From: Acanthosoma haemorrhoidale | Lineage: Eukaryota > Arthropoda > Insecta > Hemiptera > Acanthosomatidae | Reading direction: 5' to 3' | DNA: 64,000 bases | Assembly: GCA_930367205.1 (NCBI GenBank) | Contig: OV884015.1 | Span: forward strand, 77,639,341-77,703,340 | Shown: piece after piece, positions 30,101 through 42,100 of the stretch | How the letters are laid out: each line of letters starts with the position of its first letter | Numbering within the stretch: position 1 is the stretch's first letter | The notes under the pieces: model-generated | The model's database searches: none | The model's input: the letters and a program-made list of their open reading frames with translations, nothing else | Told to the model about the DNA's origin: nothing | Program-made: the position numbers and the translations under genes

Positions 30101-33100
30101 TTTTTTGCTATATACTTTTATTTTAGCTAATTTTGTTTGACAATTGGTAAATATTTTAAAGTTTAATTCATTCAGCTTAGCAAACTATAACCTTCATTTG
30201 TTCTCGCAATAAAATTTTCCCTGCAGGAGATGCATTTTTTCATCAGTTATTTTTTTTTAATTTAATTTATTAATTTTTAGATTAAGCTGAACTTATTGAA
30301 ATTGATTTTTTATTTGTTGTACAATTCGGATGTAAAAGTTATATTATATGGCTAAATTATTTGGTTGACCAACAGACAAAGTTTTCTACTTGTAAGTATT
30401 ATTAGGGTCATCATTAATTTTACATGCAATGATGTAGAAATAATTGTTTTGCTATATGTTACTTTTTCATTGTTTTACTTTTTAGTTCTGATAATCCCTG
30501 AATTTGGTGAAACATCAACTTAAAAAATTTATTTACAGGAGGCCTAAGGCTTTTATTCAGAATATTTTTTTTGCTGAAAAATTCCCGTAATCTTATTAAC
30601 TTTTGTTTAATCTAACTGTTTAATACTTTGTATTTTTATAATGAAAAACACTTCGTTTACACAATTAGTATTAATTAACAGCCAAAGAAAAAAAACACTT
30701 ACACTGTCCTGGATTTTAATCAGCGGCTCGGGAGTTGACGAAGTTACCGCAGCAATTTGTGCAACTTTGCAAAATACACCAAGTCGAGCAAAATGGTCTA
30801 GGAATATATCACGAGCCTTAGTCATCAGATCTTCTATTATTTGTAGTACGACTAGGTGTCCATCTTCATCATCCTAGAAATCACCAATGATAACATGAAT
30901 ATTATTAGTAATTTTATGATAGCTCATTCAATCAAAGGAGGAGGATTGGTCAATGAATAACAAGATGATATACTGCATACTTCTACATTTTGTTGCCATG
31001 CGTGGAACTCCCACTCCATTAAATAAGTGAAAGGAGGTAGTAAAACAAAAACTACTACTCACTGTCATTATGTTAAAGATAAATTTACACCAAAACTATA
31101 TATTTTAAACTTCTATTAAAACTTCTTTTAAACTAAATTTAGATTCATTATTCATTTCTAAAACTTAATTCCAGGTCCAGCCACTATTTCAAATTTGATA
31201 ACATCAATTTTAAAAACCACAGCAAAAGAGGGAGCCTATCAAATCTGAATAAACAAGTTAAGTGCTTACTAAAATATATTCATATGTTTATTATTTAAAT
31301 AAATTGATTAATTAAAATTAAATCCATGGTGAACACTCCTTGAAAAGGTCACTTCAACAAAGGTTGTCACCATAGTAGGTAGGTGTTGAGCTGAGGAGCT
31401 GGAGTAGTTGGTGCTAGTTATCTCTCAACCGTAATTTTGGTTTTCTGAACTGGATTCGCTACTTTTTATTAAAGTAGCTACTCATTTATTCTCACAAGGC
31501 TCACCAAAACTGTTCTCCAAAGAAAACATTCTTAGGGGTGCTGAGAAATAAATTGATAAATGTTTTTTTTATTTACTTTACTGTGACAGGAATAAAATAT
31601 TACTAAAGTGAAACAATTTACTGTGTTAAAATAGTTTAAGAAATAACAATAATAAACACACTTCATCAAATAAATTTGAACAACAAATAAAAAAATACAT
31701 GCCTATTAATAATTTAGCATGCAAGACACATAAAGTCAACAGAGAAGTGAATGCAGTACAGGGCAATGAATGCAGATTGCAAAATTCTAGGTGTTATGAA
31801 AAAAAACAACTTAAAGCGTGCTCTGTCAAATTAAAATAATAATCAAGAAATGACAACTGTAATGAAATAGAGATTTTTAAATAATACCTATTCAAAGAGA
31901 AATTTAATAAATTTTAAGTTTGTTAGGTTTTTATTTTTCATTTCTGAATTTAAGATGGTTTTCTAGACCGGATTCAATACAGCTTAATCAAAGTAGCTAC
32001 TGCTCATTTTCTTCTCGCGAATCGGTCCGAGTTGGCCCAACAATTTTGGGGCATCCATGAATTAAAATCGGTTTTCTGTAGTTAGCTAGGTAAGCAAGAA
32101 GAAAGCAATGTCATATTAAATTATCAATAGAAATTTTTTTGAATGAAAATGCCCACTGTTCATTCTTTAAATTTTACACTCAAATTATCTTTGACAGAAA
32201 ATGACAAAGGAGTATTGAGCTGATAATTTTATAAGGCAATTAATCTTAATTTTTATGACTATACACCAGAAATGTCTGGCCCCTGAGTCGAGGTATATTT
32301 ATGTAATTAATATAAAGCCTTTTAATACATCACCAGGGTTAAGTTCCAGAAGAACCTCAATCAATGAAGCTTAAATTAAGACAGACATGGAAGAAAGAAT
32401 TAAAGTAAAAGTAATAGAGCAAAGATCTGCGGTAAAGCAACATTTTTTTACATAGGTCTTTTTTAAAATGTTAATTATGCTTTTCTTTTGTATATATTAA
32501 TCCCAATTCTTTCCTTCTATACTACTTGGCTAATTTTTTTAATATCAGGGGATATTTTTGGGCAATAAATGGAATACTTACAATGAAATTAGCCACTCTG
32601 ATTAATAAAATCATAATAAATTAGCCATTTTATAATTGTATAATGAATTTTTCAAATAAGCATTATATTAAAAAATTAGGGATAGCCATTAATAAGAAAT
32701 GCTAACTAAGAACGTGGCATTTTATTTCATCACGTCACATGTATTTTTTTGTCACTTTTAGGCTATGTGCAATGCATTTTTGATTTAAATTAACCTTAAG
32801 AAGTCCTGCCTGCCCTGGCTGTACTTTACTATTTGTTAATAAAACCTTTTTTAATAATTTTTCACATATTAATTTTGTTGTCTATCACTAGTTCGTAAGA
32901 TGAAGTATTGACCTAACTTTGTGAACTTGGACTAGACATGTGACCAAATACAAAACACGAAAACAGACTAATTCTTTTTTTTTAATAGTAATTATAATTC
33001 ATCATCTACGGTTGTGATTTTCCAGTCTATGGTGGGCAATGAATTTGTTAAATAAAATTCATATTCAACAGTAACTAAGTTAATTTGTCTTCCCTCAAAA

Positions 33101-36100
33101 TGAATAAGCCTAAATAAATTACTATCCTAGGTGAAAACCCTAAAATAATAATTCCAATAATATTCCGAAATTCATTTATATTTTTTAATTGCAGTTATTA
33201 ACCCCAGAGAAAGTTTCCTTTTTTATTATAGGGTTGTTTAAAAATTATTAAGCCATTATTAATCCAGAATTCCACCAAGGATGGTAATTTGATCAGTAGA
33301 ACTGTCTTGCCTTTGCTTGAAATAAATCATTTCGTGGGTAGAAAAATTGACTGTTTTCCAAAGATCTTCGACACTGATATGTTTAACAATTATACTCAGC
33401 CATATAAATTGAAATTAATATAATTTTAAAATTGCTTTCAATCCCAAAATAAAAACAACATTAAAATCTCCAATCTTTACAATTAAAACAGACTAAAATT
33501 AGTATGCTAGGATTAGTAATCCACAAACGGAATGTCTAAAAATAATTAAATCAGAAGTAAAATCAAAGGGAGTGGTGATTTGTCAGGTAAATGTTTTTGT
33601 TTACCGTTCTACGAATAATGAACTTGTCATCAGAATCTGAGCCGATTGGACCGACTCCTCCAGTCAGGTTGCGGCATAACTTTGGCAACCAAGAATATCT
33701 CTCAGAAAAAGGCTTTATTATAGGCCAACTGTAAGAACTCTGGAAAATCAGTTGCTCTCTAGATGAAATGCATCAAAATTCAAAACTAAACTAAAAAGCT
33801 CATCAGGAGTAAGTAATGAAATTTTCAGAAAAAAAAAGATATAACACAATAAATAGTAATATAATTTCAGTGAATTCAAGTAAGTATCATTAAAATAAAT
33901 TATAAACGACTACGTTCAGAGCACGCTTTAAAATAAAGGTATAATAAAGAAGCTTTTGATCTTAAGAAGAACAAATGTTTATAGTTTTGTCCGTTTAAAA
34001 TATATAAAACTATCCAGCAGAGTGGTTAGATGATATCAACAGAAAAAGATAGGTGAAAACTATTTTATATTTAAATAAAGAAAATATCACATAATACTCA
34101 CTTCATTATCGAGAACAGTAGCTATAACTTCGACTAGCATTGTCCCTAAGTTGTACGTTGAAGATTCAGGACTACAAGCCTCAATCAGCAAAGATGGATG
34201 AATATAGTGGACCATTTTTTTAATTAAATTTAAACTGGACTTTCTAAAACAAAACAAAGTGAAATCAATAATTAATAGCAAATAAATAATGACAATTTAG
34301 ATTAATGAAAACAGTGGCCTAAATATAAACGATGCAACTGTTGTTTTTTGTATAAATACTCAGTCTAATTAAAGAAATTTTGATTAATTAATCAATTAAT
34401 CCTTAATCGATTGTCTCTTATAGTTAATTATTTTAATGTATGAATAGAAAGAGAAGTGATAAAAAGGAAAAAAATTCTTACTTACCTCACTGAAGGAAGC
34501 ATTGTAGCTTGGAAGGTATTGCATAATACAGGTAATAATCTTCTCAAGTAAAGTGGTGCCATGTCTGGATCTCCTCGAGGCTCATCATTTTCTCCCCGAT
34601 TCTCTGCACCCATCATCCATTCACCTAATATTAAAATCTTTATGTTAGACTGGATTTGATATAAAAAATACATTAGATTTTTATCAATCAAAGCTCCCCA
34701 CCCCCCACAAACAAACTAACTCATTCATACCTAACATCCCGGCTAAATACGAGCTCATAAATTTACCCATTTCTTTACAACCATGTACAGCTATAGTTAG
34801 GATAACAACTGACCCTAACATCGATACAATTTTACTTACATTAAATGGATATTAATAAAAATATTGTCTTACATACAAATAAGTATAAAGATATATAAAA
34901 TATACCTGGAGATTGAAGAATTGCCTGAACCTCCCGATGGCCCACATCGACTCTTTCTCTAGCTTTATCAAGTGGAGTTTTGCCATCTTCATCCCGAAGG
35001 TCAGGATTAGCTCCGTGTTGTAATAGCACTTTAGCAATAGCTGGCCGACCAAAGCATGCTGCATAATGGAGAGATGAAGATCTCTGACCTATCCAAACAA
35101 AAAAAAAGAATAGGAGTCAATTTTGTATATTCTTCAAAAAAATAAAAAATTACTAAAGATGAAATCATCACTCATCGTCACACTAAATAACAAAAAATAA
35201 CCTTTATTTACGTCTGCGCCTCTTTCACAAAGGAATTCAACCATTTCTTGAGTACCAAATGCAGAAGCCCAGTTCAAAAGAGTTTGTCCTACATCATCCA
35301 TAAAGTTAACTTCTATACCTAAATTGAAATATCACAAATAACATTATTGCATAATTTAGCAGCATCGTTACATAAATTATTTTTCATTATAAACACATTA
35401 AAAATATAATTAGAATGCTTTTCATGGTTTTTTTTCTTAATTTGACAGACTTGGCACAAGGTCTGCAATTGATAATGAAAAACACTTTTAATCTAATTTA
35501 CAGAACCATTTCATGTTGTATATACTTAAAAATGAGACCTCAGCCACAGTCTCTAGAGCAATTACTGCATCTGAAGTAAGGGTATAATTAAAAAAAAAAC
35601 GAAAAGTTTGAAAAAGATCCTTTTAATAATTCATAAAATATAATGAAAACAAAACTAAGAAGAACCGACCATATCGAATCAAGCCACTGATTGATTTGAC
35701 AAGGAATCACCCTTATTACAGGGAAAATATCTGTAGTCAATTATCTCTGGAGTACAATATCTTTATCAGTGCCATATAATTAAACCTTCATAACAAGTAC
35801 ATATGTAAAGCAGTATAGTATGGGTGTATAAGTATGTAGTAGGTTTTCTAAAGGCTTCTAACCTCTAAAGATATTTATTATGAACCTTTACCCTGTTTTT
35901 ATTTGTCGATTAAATATGCTTATTAACCAATATAATAACAATAAAGAACCCACTGAAAATTTTTGTAGTAAAAACTTATGAAAAAGTGCTGCAATTTTCA
36001 AGCAGTTCAGTGACTTTTTTCTTTGAACTCTCTTGAACTAAGTGGGTAAGTTTCTATGAAATTTATAGTGACACTACATCATACATTTTTTTTCTAAATA

Positions 36101-39100
36101 AAAACATGGTACTTCTGGGACCCCATGGTAGTATTCACAGTATATCAGTTTCTGCAGAATTATTCAGATTCACTGTTATTTTTTGGCTAGAACATTTCCT
36201 AGAAGTGGTAGAAAGAGCAAAACAAGCCTACAATAATCCCTCATTACGACAAAACAAAGGGAACAGTATACATGCTTGACTAAATGGTCAGCGAATATAC
36301 TTGCAAAAGACAAACAAGCAAATGGCCAATAGTTTAGTTTATGTACATGATGGATGTACCTGCAATAAATCCATTTGATCTCTGGGTAAACATTTATCCA
36401 GAGTGGAAACAAAGTTACTTACAGAAAATGCTCATCATGTAAAAATTATGTATGCAAAGCCCACAGATCACAGAAAATAATTTGGGTCCATTGTGAATAA
36501 CTTGATTTCCTATACAATCTCATTGTACCTGCATTAATGGTGTAGTATATTGTACAGTAGTAACTTGAAAGGAATAATGACAAGATGGAATGTTAGTACT
36601 AGGGTTAGTAAACTAAACAATATATGCAGTAAAAGGGTTGAGGTCCCAACAGGACCCCTGCGGTATTATGTGTTTGTTCTACACCGTGGTATAACGAAGG
36701 TTAATATATGTAAAGCAATCTTGAATTGACAATGACATGCATCTCCTTAGTTCTTTCTCATAACTGCATTCTCCCTTAGTAAGAAATAAAAATTGTCTTT
36801 CTAGGAAGACATGATTGTATGTATTTTTATGTCATTCTAATTTGATAAACATTTTCTTGGCAAGAACTCTGAATCGTACACTTAGACAAGAGAAGAAAAC
36901 TTTAAGAAAAAGTACAAATAATACCTTTTTAAAACTTCAAAAAAACCAAGTAAGCAGCAAAAAACTCCCCGAAACAGTGGTGAAAGATAAAGAAAATAAA
37001 TGTTTTTTAAATATCTGGGTAATATGTTTTTAATCATGTGAGTTTCTGAGAACCGTATGAAGTCACTTCTAATTCTATGTTGAGTTTTGCTGTAATTTTT
37101 GGATCAACATCAATTGATTTCAAATAATATAATGTTTGACAAACCTCCATTTTCGATAGCATCAATTAACGCATCTGTGTCTTTGCTACGAATACAGTCT
37201 ATAAGCTGACGATGAGACTTTTCTCCCGCTGAATCTAACCTTCGTAAACGAGGGAGGGAGTGTACTGATGCACCACCAGGTGACAAAGCTTTACGCCCTT
37301 CAAACAGAAGTACTAACAGGAGATCTACTAACCTCATAGTATCTAAACAACACCTGTAAAACACACCAAGAGTAAAATACAATAAATTAACATAAATAAA
37401 TAATTTTTATTCAAATTGATTATAATATTTTCTTTGTGATATTTGGCTTTTTCGAGATGTAATTAATTTGTCAAACCTTTCATCTCCTTTTAATGCTTTT
37501 TCAATTGCATCTGGTAACTCAGACCTTAATAAATCCTGGAACAGAAATGTAAAAATACACATTTAAAATGAAAAATAATAAATAAAAAAATCATAACAAA
37601 TTAATAAAAGATATACCCCATTTTAAAATTAAAAATTAAGTCTAGCTCTATATTATCTAAGCCTTGAAAATTATGTTATTATTACCTTACTAATAATAAC
37701 ATAGGTCGTTAACTTAACAGTCTATTTTACAATGCACCAATGAAATAAAATGTTATATTTTTTAAAATTTTATTTAAATCTTTGATTCTAAAATTAAAGA
37801 AAGATAAGCGGGCAAGTTAATGAAGTACTTTCCTTTAGCTTCATAAGAAACTTTATTTCACTCAAAGAACCCTACTACAGAGGGCAACAAAATATTGATG
37901 TTTTCAAGTGGCTTTGGTGTATTTTTAACACTGCAGACCATAAGGGTAAGGTGTGGCTAAATAGGCTAAACAATGGGTAGCAAATAGAAAGGATTAGACA
38001 TGCAAGCTCAGTAAGCATTCCGACTCCTTATTATACTTTAACTCTTTCTAGAGAAGGGATCCTATTACAGCCAGTGTTTCTTAAGGTTTTTGACTTGTTA
38101 AATCAAATAAAACAGATCCCAGAACTGTATCTGCAATGGCTTTTGTAACCCTGAGACCAGCAACCCTATTCTGTAAGCAGTATGGCTCCTGGATCAATAT
38201 GACATCCTACTTAAAGGTGAGTGTCAACACCCCTGTTGAAACCACCTGACTCTTTCTCATGCTGATTTTTAAGACTGTGAGGTTATTCCTAGTTCTCTTC
38301 ATTAGGCCTCAACTACCTCGTAATGTACAGGGCACATTGCGGAACCTGTCTGGTGTCTCTGCTACTCCCTTGGGCATCTTGCTCTCTCAAATTTGGCACA
38401 CATTGGGCCCTCCTCACAATTTTTTTGAAGTTGAAATGTGCCCCTCCTTTATCAGCACAACACCTGCACGTCTTCTGTTACTAGGTGCAGGTGGTCTTGG
38501 AATGTCCATATCCCTGGCAATTGCACCAAGGTAGTATCTAAGGAGTATCCTGTGACAACCTGCCAGGTTAGTCACATGAGATTAGACACAGATGTGATCC
38601 TCTCATTTAGGTCCACCTCGATAAACCAACTGACATAGAGAGGGCCCTGGCCCCCTTCCATTGTAAAAATAGACTTCAGTGGATTTGGCTTTTCAATTTA
38701 GGACATCTTTATCTATGGAAGGCCAAGGTAGGACCCACATCTCGTAGAGGAACTTTTTGTCTTCCCATGCCTTGGGAACTCTTCTCACCACCAACCTTGG
38801 CCTCTTCTTCTGTGACATAATGAATTTGAGGCCAATGGCAGTCGCAGCTTCCAGTACCTGTTTTGCCTCATTGATACTGGAGGTCTCTACGACCACTGGT
38901 TGTAGAACTCCCCCCAACTTTGTACCTTTTAAGTATCCTGGAGGCAATTTTTCAGTATGACCTCATTTCACCAGAGAAGTTGAAATCTGGGCAAAATATT
39001 TTGCCTGCCTTAAATCGCTAAGAAAGCGAATACGGACCTACATTTAAGTGATTTTTCTATTGATAATGGGAATGAATAGCCCTGTAAAGTATAGCATATT

Positions 39101-42100
39101 TCTCCTGAAATGCCCTGTATACTGGAGGGCGGCCTTACAACATGTAAAAAAAAAAATTGTTTTCATCAATTTGGCATAATTCAGAAAGGTGATCAAAACC
39201 AAAATTCTTAAGACCGACAGCATATAATTCATATCATATTAATGTATTTATTTGATGACATATCCATTATAGAGCAATAGTCAATAATGAGAAAAAAACA
39301 GAAATTCAATAAATTAAGTAGAATGAAACAAAAAAAGATTGGAAAGTAGCTAAGAGCCTCAGGTTGTAAAGGAAGAACTGAAAAATTGGATCCAAAAATT
39401 GAAAGAGAAGGAGTCCCTCAAATAGTAAGAGGTATGAAATCAATAGTTCAAGAAAACAGATCTGTGAGATGGAGGGCAGAGGTCCAATAGGCAAGATTTC
39501 TTGTTGCAGAAGAGTGTAGATGAGGAAATGAGGCAAATAAGGAGTCAAAAATAAATTTATGTGCAATCTCAGTTCCGCCTAACAACCTGAGATCTCTTTA
39601 AATTTGAAACAAAAATCTTAAGGAGCAGTTCATCGGATTTTATAAAAATAGCTTACATGTGTTATGCTTGGTGAGCCTCTACAAAGGGTTGAAAGAAGAC
39701 TGATTATAGTAGACACACTCGCTGAGGACTTGGTTTCCGCAGTGGCATTGCTGCTTACTGGAGCATTTGTTCCTGAATTTCAAATAGTCATTCTTAAAAT
39801 ATGTATAAATAAAGCCAACCCTAAATAAATTTTAATCTAAAAGATGTGATAAAAAAAAATTAAGAATATGAGAATTTTATTACATTTCTATTGTTATTTT
39901 TTATTGCAGATGTACTATCTATAAAGGTAAGTCTAACCCTGTTCTACATGACTGATTATGGGTAACGATGAGGACAGTGTTGTATTAAATTAAGTGAGGT
40001 TCAATAATGATGAAAAAAAAAGATGATTATTTATGTATGCGTACACAATACTACTTTCTCAAAACAAACATCACACATTTAAATAAAAACGTTGTTATTA
40101 ATAAAGAAAATTGTGGAGAAATAGTAGTATTATTTCCACCATCCACAACTAGCCCCAAGAAAATATTAAACATCACATTCTTACTGTTATTAAAATAACC
40201 AAGCAGTTACCTAAAAATTAGCCTCTCTTCACTTCTAATTAAAATAGTGAAGTACCACCCTTCATTTTTTTTTATGATGAACTGTTTTCCTTAATGCTAA
40301 CGACTACTATATATCCCTATATACTATATCCCAGAAATAAGTAATATAATAGGGGGACCGGAAAGTAATGTCGGTTTTTTACATTAAATTCAAACAGATA
40401 ACAAGTTTTTTTTTTTTTTAATCAATGAAGTAATCACCCTCGTTATCAACCAACCTTTTGCCATCTAGCGTGCAAATTTTCAATGCCGGACCGATAAAAA
40501 CTAATTGTTTATTGAGCAAAATATCTGGAGATGGCATCTTGGACATCATCCAAATTCGCAAAACTTTTAGATTAGAATAAATTGAAATTCAAGGACGCAA
40601 TATGGGGCGAGTATGGTGGATGAGACTGGAGATGGAAAATGGGTCCTCTATGATCATCCAAAACGCAAAAGGCAGTGTCTCTCTGCGAATGAAATGTCAC
40701 GAAGTACACCTAAGCCAGGCTTACACCCCCAAAAGGGGTTTTTGTGTGTTTGGTGGAGTATTCGCGGGGTTGTTCATTTTGAAGTGCTGAAACCTGGACG
40801 AACTGTGAATGCAGACCTTTTCTATAAACAATTGAATCTAGTAAATTAATCTTTAATTTTAAGAGTGCTCAGCAATTGTCAATAGAAGGTGCTATTCTGC
40901 AACACAATAATGCAAGACCACACTGCGCAAGACGAACCCTGCATAAAATAATGAATTGGGGTGGGATGTATTGCCTCACCATCCATACTCGCCCGATATT
41001 GTGTCATCGGATTTCCATTTATTCCGATCGCTACAACATTTTCCAAGTGGCAAAAAATTTGGGTGATGTCCAAAATTTGACTTTTGCCGATCTGGCATTG
41101 AAAATTTGTACACTAGATGGCAAAACGTTGTTGATAACAAGGGTGATTACTTCATTGATTACTTTCCGGTCTCCCCACACAGATGTATTTGCATGATTTC
41201 TTTATATTAGAAGTAAGCTAATTAATAACAATGTTGATATAAACAAAATTAAATTCATAATATACCTGTCTGCACAACAGTAGGCTGAGCTGGACCAGCA
41301 GCATTTGACAGCCTGTTGAGCAATTCTCTCACAAGACCATGTTCAGCTAGGGGTGCTGGGTCTACTCCTCTTCTGGTAAACCTTGATTTAATATTACAAT
41401 AATAATATTTTAGAATTATGTACATCATACGCTGATTCAAATGCTACCCTTATAAAAACAAATCGGCAATAAACAAACCTATCAGATAGTGATGCAAAGC
41501 AGCGTAAAGCGCCATCTGCAACATGCGGATCATCATGTGTCAAGAGAGATGAAAGAGCTTCTACACAGGAAGGAAGGCCAGTGTCTGCTGGCTCCATCTT
41601 TGTGCAAAGTCTCGAAACGACTGCCATAGCCGAATGGAGTGTATCTTTGTGAACTAGGCGTCCATGCTCAGATATTAGGGATAGAACACAATTCAATCCA
41701 CCAGCTTCAAATACTGCTCCAGCTTCTCGGCTGCATATTAATTCTAAAACCTGAAATATAGATAATTTATATTAAATAAGTCTCTGGATAATTAAAGGAC
41801 TGTACAAGACAAATATTATAAGATAATCAATAAAAATTACTGGAAAAAATGCGGAAGTTCCGATACTGAAAGCATGTTAATAATTAAAATATTAGACCAC
41901 AAGATTTAAAGAAAACAATTTAGGAGCTAACATTGTTTTTTAATTTCCTAGGCAACAATCCAAACCATATCAGGAAAACATTACATATACCTAGCATGTA
42001 GATTCCTGCAATATCATAAACAGGGCTGGGATTTATATGTATTTACGTATTTTCCCAAAATATTTATGAATGATGATTATTTGAAAGGTTGATCATCTCT

